Source of the DNA: JADJPO01 sp963750395
Lineage (GTDB): Bacteria > Actinomycetota > Actinomycetes > Actinomycetales > Kineosporiaceae
DNA: 64,000 nucleotides
Assembly (NCBI GenBank): GCA_963750395.1
Contig: CAVVQM010000010.1
Span: 310,001-374,000, forward strand
Reading direction: 5' to 3'
Part shown: positions 1 through 9,330 of the stretch, in pieces
How positions within the stretch are numbered: position 1 is the stretch's first letter
How the letters are laid out: each line of letters opens with the position of its first letter
The notes under the pieces: generated by a model
Told to the model about the DNA's origin: nothing
Seen by the model: only the letters and a program-made list of their open reading frames with translations
Database searches by the model: none
Position numbers and translations under genes: made by a program

Positions 1-661
1 CGACATCCAGGGGGTCCGGTTCGCTGGTGTTCTCCCCGTCGGAGAAGAGCACGACCGCGGCCGAACTGGTGTAGCCGAGGTTCTGTCCCTGCGACGACGA
101 GCCCTCGCCGGGCGCGTCGATCTCCACCGATCTGCCGAAGATCGCGCTCAGCGCCACCTGGATGCCACGGCCCAGTGCAGTGCCGCCCTGCACCGAGATC
201 CGGTCGATGGCGGCCAGCACCCGGGCGCGGTCGGTGGTCGGCTGCTGGGTGATCAGACCGGCGGTGCCGAAGGAGACGACCGCGAGGCTGACCGAGGAGG
301 GTTGGCGCGCGACAAGGTCGCGAGCGGCCGCCTTGGCGGCCTCGATCCGGCTGGGAGCGAGATCGGTCGCGGCCATGCTGGAGGAGGTGTCGAAGGCGAG
401 GACCACCGTGCCCTCGCGACGCGGTTCGGCGACGGTGGCCTGCGGCCGGGCCAGTCCCACCGCGAGCACCGCCAGGGCGGTCAGGATCAGCACCGGCGCG
501 ACGTGTCGTCGACGGGAGCCGGATGCCGCCGGCGCGACGAGGCCGAGTTCGGCCAGTGCGGCGGTGTTCGCCCGACGGCGCGCGAGCAGGCGGCGGTGGC
601 CGAGCACCAGCAGCGGCAGACCGGCCAGACTCAGCAGCATCCAGGGCCAGAGGAGGCTCAT
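1..661 (-). CDS. VWA-domain membrane protein (BatA-like), partial
   Basis: The gene runs off the left edge, so only the N-terminal 220 residues are present. It begins with two hydrophobic segments (about residues 1-22 and 55-72), followed by a von Willebrand A domain. The metal-binding site is visible as DTSSSM, a threonine in GGTALG, and an aspartate in FSDGENT. Its ATG overlaps the stop of the DUF58 gene in an ATGA, so it is the last visible gene of the MoxR-DUF58-VWA operon. Such operons are linked to assembly or quality control of envelope or metal-dependent complexes. The client here is unknown. Confidence 0.88.
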   Translation of the reverse strand, partial: MSLLWPWMLLSLAGLPLLVLGHRRLLARRRANTAALAELGLVAPAASGSRRRHVAPVLILTALAVLAVGLARPQATVAEPRREGTVVLAFDTSSSMAATDLAPSRIEAAKAAARDLVARQPSSVSLAVVSFGTAGLITQQPTTDRARVLAAIDRISVQGGTALGRGIQVALSAIFGRSVEIDAPGEGSSSQGQNLGYTSSAAVVLFSDGENTSEPDPLDV

Positions 662-1599
662 GGGCCGCCCCCCGCGGGCGCCGCCGCGCGCCAGCTGCGG
701 CGCCGCGCCACGATCCGGACCAGGGCCCGGGCCAGATCCTCGTCCGTGGACACCGTCAGCAGTTGTACCCCCGCCGAGCGGGCCGCCTCGGCCAGGCGGC
801 CCTCCCGCTCACGCGCCGCCTCGTCGAGCCGGCGACGGAAGCCGGGGTCGCCGGTGTCGACCATGATCTGCTCGCCGGTCTCGGGGTCCTCCACGTAGAT
901 CAATCCGACCGCGGGCAGCTCGAACTCGCGCGGATCGCTGATCCGCAGGGCCACCACGTCGTGACGGCGCGCGAGCATGCCGAGGCGGTGCTGCCAGCCG
1001 TCGGGGCTGATGAAGTCGGAGATCACGATGACGACGCTGCGCCGGCGCAGCACGCCCATGGCCGCCTTCAGCGGCACCGACAGGTCGGTCACCCCGCGCC
1101 GGTCCGTTCCGGCCGGAGCGTCCACCAGCATCTCCCGGATGATGCGCAGCACCTGGTCCCGACCGCCCCGCGGCGGGATGATCCGACGCACCTCGGTGTC
1201 GAACAGCATTGCGGCCACCCGGTTCCCGCCACGGGTGAGCAGCTGGGCCAGCACCGCGGCGATCTCCGCGCCCACCAGGTGTTTGCGCCGGCTCTCGGGG
1301 CCGAAGTCCATGGACGCCGAGGTGTCCACCAGCAGCCAGGCGGTGAGCTCGCGGTCCTCGTGGTACTCGCGGAGATAGGGCACGTCCAACCGGGCGGTGA
1401 CGTTCCAGTCGATGTGCCGGGACTCGTCACCCGGGGTGTATTCGCGTACATCGGCGACGTCGATCCCGTTGCCGCGCAACAGGCTTCGCGCTTCGCCCTG
1501 GAGCTGGCCGTCGATCCGGCGCAGCACCCGCCACTCCAGTCGGCGCAGCAGTGCCTCCGGGGTCGTCACCACCGGGGAACCCCCCGCCCGCCGGCTCAT
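658..1599 (-). CDS. DUF58 domain protein
   Basis: A 313-residue DUF58 protein. The family hallmark PGDESRHIDWNVTAR lies in the first third, followed by a VWA-like DTSASM motif, so it probably binds a divalent metal. I place the start at the ATG at 1599, 7 bases after the moxR stop; an in-frame upstream ATG at 1638 would overlap moxR. Its stop overlaps the next VWA gene by four bases, which argues for translational coupling. DUF58 proteins accompany MoxR ATPases and probably act as their adaptors. Confidence 0.9.
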   Translation of the reverse strand: MSRRAGGSPVVTTPEALLRRLEWRVLRRIDGQLQGEARSLLRGNGIDVADVREYTPGDESRHIDWNVTARLDVPYLREYHEDRELTAWLLVDTSASMDFGPESRRKHLVGAEIAAVLAQLLTRGGNRVAAMLFDTEVRRIIPPRGGRDQVLRIIREMLVDAPAGTDRRGVTDLSVPLKAAMGVLRRRSVVIVISDFISPDGWQHRLGMLARRHDVVALRISDPREFELPAVGLIYVEDPETGEQIMVDTGDPGFRRRLDEAAREREGRLAEAARSAGVQLLTVSTDEDLARALVRIVARRRSWRAAAPAGGGP

Positions 1600-1606
1600 G
1601 CCCGGC

Positions 1607-2638
1607 TCACACCCTGCGCGCCCCGGCGAGCGGCACATCCGGTACCGGCACCGCGGTCAGGAAGGAGGTGAGCAGGTCGTCCGCGCCCACGCCGTCCGCG
1701 AGCGCCTCGTAGGACAGGACCAGCCGGTGACGGAGGACGTCGCGGGCCAGGTCGGCGGCATCGGTCGGCAGCACGTAGTCGCGTCCCCGCAGGAACGCCA
1801 GCGCCTTGGCGGCCAGCACCAGGTTGATCGAGGCTCGCGGGCTGGCGCCGAAGGAGAGATACCGGGCGATCTCGTCCAGGCCGACCTCGGCCGGACGCCG
1901 GGTCGCGGTGGCCAGCCGGACGGCGAACTCGATGATCCCCGGATCGACGTAGACGGCGTCCGTCGCCCGCTGATAGGAGCGCAACTGGTCGGGGTCGATG
2001 ACCTGGACGACCTGCTGGAGGGCCGTGGTCATCCGCTCGACGATGACGAACTCCTCGGTCGCCGACGGGTATCCGACGAGCACCTTCAGCATGAACCGGT
2101 CCACCTGCGCCTCGGGCAACGGATAGGTGCCCTCGGACTCGATCGGGTTCTGGGTGGCCATCACCAGGAAGGGTTCCGGCGCCGGGAAGGTCTCGCCGCC
2201 GATCGTCACCTGCCGCTCCTGCATCACCTCCAGGAGCGCGCTCTGCACCTTGGCGGGGGCGCGGTTGATCTCGTCGGCGAGCAGCAGGTTGGCGAAGACC
2301 GGCCCCAGCGAGACCTGGAAGTCCCCCTCCTTCTGGTTGTAGATGCGGGTGCCGATGATGTCGGCGGGAACCAGGTCGGCCGTGAACTGAATCCGCTGGA
2401 ACGTCCCGCCGACGGCCTGGGCCAAGGTGTTGATGGCCATCGTCTTGGCCAGCCCGGGCACGCCCTCGACCAACAGGTGTCCTCGCGCCAGCAGGGCGAC
2501 GAACATCCGCTCCAGCAGGTGGTCCTGGCCGACGATGGTCTTCTTCACCTGGTACAGGGCCTGCTCCAGGGGATGGTCCGGCGCCTGCCCTGACTCGCTC
2601 ATCCGTGCGCTCCTGCCGTCGCTGGACTCGGTGGTCAT
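1607..2638 (-). CDS. MoxR-family AAA+ ATPase
   Basis: A 343-residue AAA+ ATPase of the MoxR class. Walker A is GVPGLAKT (about 59-66) and Walker B is LLLADEIN (about 118-125). Sensor and lid regions follow, and the length is normal for the family. These ATPases act as chaperones that insert cofactors or mature protein complexes together with DUF58 and VWA partners, which follow here in the same operon. The ATG overlaps the stop of the upstream protease gene in an ATGA. Confidence 0.95.
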   Translation of the reverse strand: MTTESSDGRSARMSESGQAPDHPLEQALYQVKKTIVGQDHLLERMFVALLARGHLLVEGVPGLAKTMAINTLAQAVGGTFQRIQFTADLVPADIIGTRIYNQKEGDFQVSLGPVFANLLLADEINRAPAKVQSALLEVMQERQVTIGGETFPAPEPFLVMATQNPIESEGTYPLPEAQVDRFMLKVLVGYPSATEEFVIVERMTTALQQVVQVIDPDQLRSYQRATDAVYVDPGIIEFAVRLATATRRPAEVGLDEIARYLSFGASPRASINLVLAAKALAFLRGRDYVLPTDAADLARDVLRHRLVLSYEALADGVGADDLLTSFLTAVPVPDVPLAGARRV

Positions 2639-3540
2639 TTCTGCGGTCCCCCTGCCACGCCGCCCGCCGAGGAGATCGGGACCGCGAAGCCGACACCGAC
2701 GAAGAACTTCTGCTCGGCCGGGTTGGCCAGGCCGGTGACGATGCCGACCACCTGTCCACCGCGATTCAGCAACGGTCCTCCGCTGTTGCCCGGGTTCACC
2801 GCGGCGTCGAACTGGATCAGCCCGTTCAGGGTGTCACCACCGCTGACGCGGACCGAGCGGTCCAGCGCGGAGACGACCCCGGCGGACAGGCTGCCGCTCA
2901 GTCCGAAGGGACTGCCGACGGGGTACACCTCGTCGCCGACCTGGACGCCGCCGCCGAGGACCGCTGGGACGACGATGTCGGGCAGGGCGTCGACGGCGAG
3001 CACCGCGATGTCCTGGGCCGGGTCCCGCTGGGCCAGGCGCGCCTGCGCCGTGGTGCCGTCGGCGAAGGTCACCTGGATCGGGCTCGACACCCCACCGCCG
3101 GCCTCGTCGGTGATCGTCGGACCCACGTCGTCCACGACGTGCAGGGCGGTCATGACGGCGCCGTCGGCGTTGATCACCACTCCCGCACCGAGACCGGTCT
3201 GGGCGCCGGCCGCGTCGGCACCGGAGCGACGGGTGGTGATCGTGACGAGCGACGGCAGGATCGTCTGGTAGGCCACGGACGCGTCTGCCGGCTGCTCGCG
3301 CTGCCTCTGCTCGGCCGCCTCCACGCCGTCCGTCACGGCCGCGTCGACGTCGGCCCGAGTGAGCCGTTCGGGTGTCTCACGCAGCCGCCAACCCGTGCCG
3401 GCCGCCGCGAGCAGGAGCAGCACGGCGACCACCGCGACCAGCGCGCGGCGCGGACGCCGGGGCCCGCGGAGACGCTCGTGCAGCGGACGTTTCGACGCAG
3501 CCTCAGGCTGTTCGCGTGTCGGCGTCGCCGTCCCTGCCAT
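2635..3540 (-). CDS. membrane-anchored trypsin-like serine protease (HtrA/DegP-like, no PDZ)
   Basis: A 301-residue protein with a basic cytoplasmic N-terminus, one membrane segment (about 33-50) and an extracytoplasmic chymotrypsin-fold protease domain. The triad is visible as His133 (TALHVV), Asp177 (DPAQDIAVL) and Ser253 (NPGNSGGPL). There is no room for a PDZ domain after the catalytic core, unlike typical HtrA proteins. It is first in an operon with moxR, DUF58 and VWA genes, coupled by a four-base overlap. No ribosome binding site precedes the ATG. A -10 box six bases upstream suggests a leaderless mRNA. Confidence 0.92.
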   Translation of the reverse strand: MAGTATPTREQPEAASKRPLHERLRGPRRPRRALVAVVAVLLLLAAAGTGWRLRETPERLTRADVDAAVTDGVEAAEQRQREQPADASVAYQTILPSLVTITTRRSGADAAGAQTGLGAGVVINADGAVMTALHVVDDVGPTITDEAGGGVSSPIQVTFADGTTAQARLAQRDPAQDIAVLAVDALPDIVVPAVLGGGVQVGDEVYPVGSPFGLSGSLSAGVVSALDRSVRVSGGDTLNGLIQFDAAVNPGNSGGPLLNRGGQVVGIVTGLANPAEQKFFVGVGFAVPISSAGGVAGGPQK

Positions 3541-3546
3541 CCCCCG

Positions 3547-3552
3547 ACTGTA
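3547..3552 (-). promoter_or_regulatory. -10 box of a leaderless promoter for the protease operon
   Basis: On the minus strand TACAGT ends exactly six bases before the ATG at 3540, with no Shine-Dalgarno sequence. The -35 region is weak. Confidence 0.5.
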
Positions 3553-3639
3553 CGTCGCGCCCACCCGACGGCACACGACCAGCGGAGATGGAAAGGGCCT
3601 GCCGCGGTGTTGACTGGAGACCTGACCGAGGAGGCGACC

Positions 3640-4509
3640 ATGCCGGCCTTGACGCGCACTCTGGCGACCGTGGCCACAGCCATCCTGCTCGGGGGCTGCG
3701 CCGGCTCCGATCCGGCCCCCGGACAGTCCGGCTCCACGACGACGACCGCGCCCCCGACGGCGAGCCCCACCGCCGTGCCCAGCGTGAGCACGGACGTGCC
3801 GGACGAGGCCGAGCCCGCCTCGGCGGTTCCGGTGTACTACGTGGGTGAGGCGCAGTCGGCTCCGCGGCTGTACCGCGAGTTCCACCGGCTGACGGTCACC
3901 GACGGGGACAAGGCCGTCGCCGCGGTGCAGGAGTTCCTGTCCGGCAGCCCGACGGACCCCGACTACTCCCGGGCCTGGGCCCCCGGCACCGAGCTGCTCT
4001 CGTTCGCCCGGGACGGCGACGTCGCCACCGTCGACCTGTCCGCCTTCGTCGCGGTGGGTGCCGCGTACGAGACCGCGGCCGTCCAGGCCCTCGTCCACAC
4101 CGTGACCGCGGCCGATCCGTCGGTGCGCGCCGTCCGGCTGCTGGTCGACGGAGCCGCCCCGACGTCTGGTCACCAGGACTGGAGCGAGCCGGTCGCGCGC
4201 GCGTCGCCCTTCGACGTCCTGAGCCAGGTGTGGATCCTGGCCCCGACCCAGGGCGCCGCCACCAGCTCACCGCTGCAGGTGCGCGTCTACGGCACCGGCT
4301 TCGAGGGCAACACCCCGCTCAGGGTGGTTCGGACCTCGGACGGGGCCGAGGTCGCCACGACGTTCGTGACCACGATGATGGGCGGCTTCCGCGAGGCCGA
4401 GACCACCATCGCTCTTCCCCCGGGCTCGTACGAGTTGCGCGCCTACACCGACAACGCGGAGAACGGCGAGCTGCTGCTGTGGGACAGCAAGCGGTTCACC
4501 ATCTCCTAG
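3640..4509 (+). CDS. GerMN / Gmad2 domain lipoprotein
   Basis: A 289-residue predicted lipoprotein. The signal peptide ends in a lipobox (LLGGC), followed by a Thr/Pro-rich linker. A GerMN (sporulation/spore-germination type) domain starts near VYYVGE. The C-terminal Gmad2 immunoglobulin-like domain runs from about PFDVLSQVWIL to the end. In non-sporulating actinobacteria this pair of domains occurs in cell-surface lipoproteins of unknown role. The ATG at 3640 has a GAGGAG ribosome site at good distance. The gene converges on the GH16 gene with one base between the stop codons. Confidence 0.88.
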   Translation: MPALTRTLATVATAILLGGCAGSDPAPGQSGSTTTTAPPTASPTAVPSVSTDVPDEAEPASAVPVYYVGEAQSAPRLYREFHRLTVTDGDKAVAAVQEFLSGSPTDPDYSRAWAPGTELLSFARDGDVATVDLSAFVAVGAAYETAAVQALVHTVTAADPSVRAVRLLVDGAAPTSGHQDWSEPVARASPFDVLSQVWILAPTQGAATSSPLQVRVYGTGFEGNTPLRVVRTSDGAEVATTFVTTMMGGFREAETTIALPPGSYELRAYTDNAENGELLLWDSKRFTIS

Positions 4510-4510
4510 C

Positions 4511-6092
4511 TCAGCGCTGGTACACCCGGACGTAGTCGACGTCGTAGCTGGCCGGCAGCCGCGTGGACGCGTCCGGCGAGCCGGGCCAGCTGCCACCGAC
4601 GGCCAGGTTGAGCCTGAGATAGAACGGCTTGTTGAAGGCCGAGTCGAGCCATGGCGTGGTCGACGTGGTGCGGCTGTAGGTGAGTTCGCCGTCGACATAC
4701 CAGCGGATGGCCCCGGGTTCCCACTCTGCCGCGTAGACGTGATAGTCCGCCGACGGTGCGCTGTTCGGCACGGTCACGGTGGCCGGCTCATGGCGGTGGG
4801 TGCCCGTGTAGTCGTACCAGATGGTCTGATGCACCTTGGTGGACTCGCTGCCACCCGCGCCGCTGCCGATCGCCTCCAGGACGTCCAGCTCGCCGGTGCC
4901 ACCTGCGGTGGGCCGCAGCCAGAACGCCGGCCACAACCCCTTGCTGGTGCCCGCCTGGGTGGGCAGCTTGGCTCGGACCTCGAAGCGACCGTAGGTCCAA
5001 TCGGTCCTGCCCTTGGTGCTCAGATGCGCCGAGGTGTAGTGGCGACCGCCGGGGAAGCGGCTGTCCGAGGACCCGCACCGGATCGGGCTGGCTTCGCGCC
5101 GGGCGATCATCCTCAACACCCCGCCGGAGACCTGCAGGTTCTCCGGCCGGTTCATCAGACAGGCGAGCTCGCTGTTCCCGTCGCCGTAGGTGGAACGGTC
5201 CTCGATCCTCCACCGCGAGGCGTCCACCGAGGAGCCGGTCGAACTCGTCGGCCCACACCAGGCGCCAGCCCGCCGGCCGCGCCGCGGACGCGGGCATGGA
5301 CGTTGCCGGGTCGGACGAGGCGGCCGGCACGCGGGAGGCCGCCGAGGACGAGCCGGCAGACGCGGTCGCCGTCGAGGTGAGAGCCGAGCCGGTGGACGGC
5401 GCGCCGGACGAGGCGGGAGTCGAGGACTTCGAGGAGGTCGGGGCCGGCAGGGACGGCGTCGGCGAGGGCGCGGTGGCCGGCAGGCGAACGGTGGTCGCCG
5501 GGGTACCGGATGGGGCGCCGCGGCGCCCCGCGTGACCGGAGGGCGCATACAGGCGGACGTCGTCGACGTCCACGGAGACGTCCCGGGGCAGCCGGTGCGC
5601 GACCACGTTGAGGTCGAGCGAGGCGCCGGTGGCCGCCGCGCGGTAGGTCAGGCGCAGGTGATGCCACCCGGTGTCCCGGGTGGTGATCGTGGCGAGCCGC
5701 TCCCCCAGGAAGGTGCCCCCTCGGTACTCCATGACCCGCAGGCTGATGCGCTGGCCCGGTCGGGTCGAGCGCACCCAGGCGCGCGCCCGGTAGGCCGTGC
5801 CGGCCCGGGTTCCCTGCACCGTGTTGACGGCGTCGTTGAGCGCGATGGTGCGAGCCGCCGCCGCGCCGAGCGACACCCGGGCGGCCCGGCCCGATCGGCC
5901 GGCGACGGACCCGAGACGCGCGCCCTGGTTGACGGTCCAGCCCTCCACGCCGGCGTCCATGGTGGAGTTGACGACCAGATTGTGGGCGCCGGCGCTCTGC
6001 CCGGTTCCGACCACGAGGGCGGAACCGAGCAGCACCGCGGCGGTCAGCGGCGTCCCGACGCGCCGTCGCTGACCTGCTGTGTGACGACCCAT
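4511..6092 (-). CDS. secreted GH16-family glycoside hydrolase with N-terminal carbohydrate-binding-like module (frameshifted)
   Basis: The N-terminal frame has a signal peptide (about 1-35), a jelly-roll carbohydrate-binding-like domain starting NLVVNSTMD, and a Ser/Thr/Pro/Ala-rich linker, and reads into WRLVWADEFD. The GH16 fold continues in another frame from SSVDASRW to VDYVRVYQR. The catalytic ExDxxE motif is seen as GELDVLEAIG. The break is one extra base around 5236-5240; removing it gives WADEFDGSSVDASRW. The ATG at 6092 follows a GGGGAG ribosome site. GH16 enzymes cut beta-glucans, laminarin, agar or related polymers; the substrate cannot be told here. Either a sequencing error or a recent pseudogene. 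Confidence 0.85.
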
Positions 6093-6395
6093 GACTGGTG
6101 CTCCCCGACTGGCCCGCTCAGGGCCGTGACGACGACGTGCTCGATCAGTCACGGAGTCAATCCCAGCCGAGGTTAACCGAGCGATAGTCGACTGATATGA
6201 CGGGCCGTCACTCGTTCGGACCATTGCCGCCCGCTCGGCGCGCTTCCAGCCACTTTGGGCCCGATCCGCCCAACCCCGCGGGGCAGACGTGCCAGACTCC
6301 GAGGGTTCGAATCGGCCTGTGGGACAGAGCCGAGGCTACGATCGTCCGGTTGCGGCCCGAGGGAAGTCGGTGACGGGGGGAGGAGAGTGCACCAG
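6093..6395. promoter_or_regulatory. divergent intergenic region between the GH16 and GTPase genes
   Basis: About 300 bases without a gene, holding the promoters of both divergent genes. Three inverted repeats stand out: AGTCGACT at 6186-6193, TGACGG-G-CCGTCA at 6198-6210, and TTGGGC/GCCCAA at 6255-6260 and 6268-6273. They could be operators, but I cannot assign a regulator. A GGGAGGAGAG ribosome site lies just before 6396. Confidence 0.35.
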
Positions 6396-8153
6396 ATGGG
6401 TGGTGAGGATGTGGCCACCGCCGCCGCAGCCACAGGGTCGGCGCCCGTCCCGGCCTCCGGGACCATGGATTCCCCGGTCTATGGGGCCCTGCTCCGGCTG
6501 CACCACGCCGTCCAGATCATCCCGCTTCCGGCGCACGCCCCGGGGCTGAGACTGGTCCGCGAGGAGCGTGAGCACGCCCTCCGCCTGCTGGAGACCTACG
6601 TGCTCCCCCGCCACGACGAGCGGGAGGCCCCGCTCGTGGTGGTCATCGGCGGCCCGACGGGGGCGGGCAAGTCGACCCTGGCGAACTCCCTGGTGGGCGC
6701 CCGAGTGAGCCTGAGCGGCGTGATGCGGCCCACCACCCGCGAGCCGGTGATGGTCTATCACCCCCTCGACGCGCCGGCACTGCGCCGGATCGGGCTCCTC
6801 GAGGGCGAGGCTCAGGCCGCCCCGGCGCCCGCCGCGACCCCCGGTGCGCTGGACTCGGTCCGGCCGATGCCGGCGCCGAACGAGGACATCGGGGTGGGCC
6901 TGACCGTCATCGACTCCCCGGATCTGGACTCGCGCCTGGACGGGAACCGGGAGATCGCCGAGCGGTTGCTTTCCGTCGCCGACCTGTGGATCTACGTGAC
7001 CACGGGAACGGACTACGCGGACGCCATGTCCTGGGACGTGTTGCAGCAGGTCGCCGACCGGGACATCTCGGTGGCTGTCGTGCTCAATCGCATGCGCCCG
7101 GCCGAGGTCCGCACGGTCCGCGGCCACTTCGCCACCCTGCTGCGTGACGCCGGGCTGGGGCACGCGTACATGTTCGTGATGCCCGAGGCCCGACTGACAG
7201 ACGATCGCCTGCCCGTCCAGTTGATGATCACCTTCCAACGATGGCTGGACGCCCAGGCCGGTCAGGGCCGCGAGCGGGAGGCCCACCTGACCCGCGCCCG
7301 CGAGGGAACCCTCGACCAGGTGGTCGTCTCGGTGCGCCGGTTGGCCGACACCATCGACGATCAGGCGATCGCGGCACGGCGGCTGCGCGTGGACGTGGAG
7401 GGCGTCTTCAGCGTGGCCCGCGAGGCGGTCCGGCAACGCTGTTCGGACGGGTCCCTGGTGGTGCCGGAGCTTCTCGCGGCATGGAAGGCCCCGGCCGAGG
7501 CACCCGCCCCCACGCCGGGGGGCACGGGCCTGTTCCGCAGGCGGCAGCGATCACGCGAGGACACCCGGACCGATCCCGACGCCGCCATCGGGGTCGCGCT
7601 GTCCGCAGGCCCCACCGCGCTGCTGCGGGAACAGGTCGACCTGGCCACCTTCCGTGCTCAGGAACGCCGATCCGCCGCACAGACCGGCGTCCAGAGCGAG
7701 ATGCAGGCCCGGTTGCCCCAAGACTTCGACGTCCGTCTCGACCAGGCCATCGGCGACTGGCTGGCGGCCGTCCACGCCCGGGTGCACGCGGCGGACGAGC
7801 CGGGACCGGGTCACGATCCCGTACGCGACCCGCTCACCGTGACCGTGGCGACACTGGCCCTGCTGCCACGGCCGGGTCACCAGCCCGACGACACCGGGTC
7901 CGCCGACCCCGCGCTGATCGAGGAACTCAGGCCGCTCGTCGCCCGCCGGCTGGCCGAACTCGGGCGCGCCGACGAGGCCTCCGCGATGGGCCAGGACGCC
8001 TGGCTGGACCTGGTCTCTGCCCTCACCATGGTGCTGAGTCAGGAGGAATCACGACAGATCCGCGATCTGCAGGCGGCACCGCTGCAGGCGGACGTGGCGG
8101 ACGGCCTGCGCGAGCACGCTGACGACGTGGCCCGGCTCCGGGCACAGGGGTAG
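6396..8153 (+). CDS. large P-loop GTPase (dynamin/Era-like) of unknown role
   Basis: A 585-residue protein with a P-loop GPTGAGKST (about 86-94), a switch-I-like threonine pair in MRPTTREP, a G3-like VIDSPDLDS, and NRM in the place of the NKxD specificity motif. The C-terminal half is helical and charged, with no predicted membrane segment. The ATG at 6396 is chosen for its GGAGGAG ribosome site; the reading frame is open further upstream. Similar GTPases in actinobacteria are annotated only generally. Function unknown. Confidence 0.8.
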   Translation: MGGEDVATAAAATGSAPVPASGTMDSPVYGALLRLHHAVQIIPLPAHAPGLRLVREEREHALRLLETYVLPRHDEREAPLVVVIGGPTGAGKSTLANSLVGARVSLSGVMRPTTREPVMVYHPLDAPALRRIGLLEGEAQAAPAPAATPGALDSVRPMPAPNEDIGVGLTVIDSPDLDSRLDGNREIAERLLSVADLWIYVTTGTDYADAMSWDVLQQVADRDISVAVVLNRMRPAEVRTVRGHFATLLRDAGLGHAYMFVMPEARLTDDRLPVQLMITFQRWLDAQAGQGREREAHLTRAREGTLDQVVVSVRRLADTIDDQAIAARRLRVDVEGVFSVAREAVRQRCSDGSLVVPELLAAWKAPAEAPAPTPGGTGLFRRRQRSREDTRTDPDAAIGVALSAGPTALLREQVDLATFRAQERRSAAQTGVQSEMQARLPQDFDVRLDQAIGDWLAAVHARVHAADEPGPGHDPVRDPLTVTVATLALLPRPGHQPDDTGSADPALIEELRPLVARRLAELGRADEASAMGQDAWLDLVSALTMVLSQEESRQIRDLQAAPLQADVADGLREHADDVARLRAQG

Positions 8154-8170
8154 GCGCGGCCGCTCACGAG

Positions 8171-8210
8171 GAGGCCGGTTGGAGACGGCCGGTTCGCGTG
8201 GGCCGGCCTC
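8171..8210 (+). terminator. possible hairpin terminator after the GTPase gene
   Basis: GAGGCCGG (8171-8178) pairs with CCGGCCTC (8203-8210) over a 24-base loop that holds further GC-rich sequence. There is no U-tract. A weak candidate. Confidence 0.3.
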
Positions 8211-8366
8211 TAGACGGCCCTGCAGGCTGGTCGTTTCGGGATGTATCGGGGCGAAGCCGGGTCCGGACGGAGCGCTCTCGACTAGCCTCCGTCTGGGGTC
8301 GTACGGGCGGCCCTGGCGTGCTCGGCGCGTGCGTGTGATGCGGTCGGCCCCGGAGGGGAAGCAGAC

Positions 8367-8577
8367 GTGAGCACCCGGACAGACGGGGACGACCTGATCC
8401 CCTGGTGGCGCTCCGCGTCCTCCGCGCCGCAGGAGGCACCCGACACCCAGCCCATCCCCCTGCCGGCAGTCGCCCCCACGGCCGAACCGACCCCATCGCG
8501 CGGGCAGGCGACCCTCACCCGATCGCGAGCGGCCGAGGCCCGACCGGCCAGGCGTCAGGAGGGCCGGCGGAGACGTC
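8367..8577 (+). other. possible N-terminal coding segment, out of frame with the next CDS
   Basis: A GTG at 8367 follows a strong GGAGGGG ribosome site and opens a proline-rich, basic stretch of about 70 residues ending in a run of arginines. The codons have the high third-position GC of neighbouring genes. The membrane protein that follows is in another reading frame. The two may be one gene (cytoplasmic tail, then membrane anchor) split by a frameshift near 8570-8580, or a short separate peptide. Confidence 0.4.
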
Positions 8578-9330
8578 GTGATGTCCACGCGGAAGCCCGG
8601 GCCCCCGACGCGTACGCGGATCCTGGCGATGGCGTCCGCCCTACTGGCCGCCGGGCTGGCCCTCACAGTCATCCGCAATCCCTCCTCACCCACCACGACG
8701 ACCGCCATCGAGGACCCCGAGCAGGTCATCGCCGTCTCACCCACACCCAAGCCGCCATCCGTGTCGCCGCTGACGACCAGGCCGACCGAGGCCACACAGT
8801 CCGCACAGGCGGCGCAGGCCACGCAGGCCACGCAGGCCACCGATGCCGGGGCAGGCAGCGCTCGGGCCCGAGCGGCCCCGGCGTCGGTCCGGGCGCCCAC
8901 CCCGGCACCGGTGCAGACCGGCGCCACCGAACAGTCGACCGGCAGGCCCAGCGCCACAGCCTCCCGGCGGGCCAGGCCGGCAGCCGCTGCGACCACCGAA
9001 TCGGCGGCCACGACCCCCGCCCCCGGTCCGAGCGCCGCCCCCCTGGCACCCGACGCCGGTGGCGTCAGCGCCCGGATCTACCTGCAGCGCCTCATCGAGG
9101 TCTCGTGGACCGCGGCCCGGACGAACGGGTTGAAGACCTCGTGCACGGTCACGTTGCGCGTGGATGACGGCAAGTCGGTCCGGAAGGTGAAGGCCGACAC
9201 GGGGTCCGGGCGATTCTTCTACGCCCCGTCCTCCAAGGAGGACCGCGACCCGCTTCTGTACCGGGCGGAGAAGACGTGCAAGATCGACGGGGACAGCACC
9301 ACCGTGTTCTCGAGCGGGATCAGGCTCTGA
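8578..9330 (+). CDS. membrane-anchored, low-complexity secreted protein
   Basis: A 250-residue protein of unknown function. It begins GTG-ATG, has a basic N-terminus and one membrane segment (about residues 15-32), then a long Ala/Thr/Pro linker with QATQATQAT repeats. The C-terminal domain of about 80 residues has two cysteines (SCTVTLRVDD and EKTCKIDGD). The linker suggests exposure outside the cell or within the wall. The start is uncertain because a plausible N-terminal extension lies upstream in another frame. It overlaps the DUF885 gene if that gene begins at 9276. Confidence 0.6.
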   Translation: MMSTRKPGPPTRTRILAMASALLAAGLALTVIRNPSSPTTTTAIEDPEQVIAVSPTPKPPSVSPLTTRPTEATQSAQAAQATQATQATDAGAGSARARAAPASVRAPTPAPVQTGATEQSTGRPSATASRRARPAAAATTESAATTPAPGPSAAPLAPDAGGVSARIYLQRLIEVSWTAARTNGLKTSCTVTLRVDDGKSVRKVKADTGSGRFFYAPSSKEDRDPLLYRAEKTCKIDGDSTTVFSSGIRL

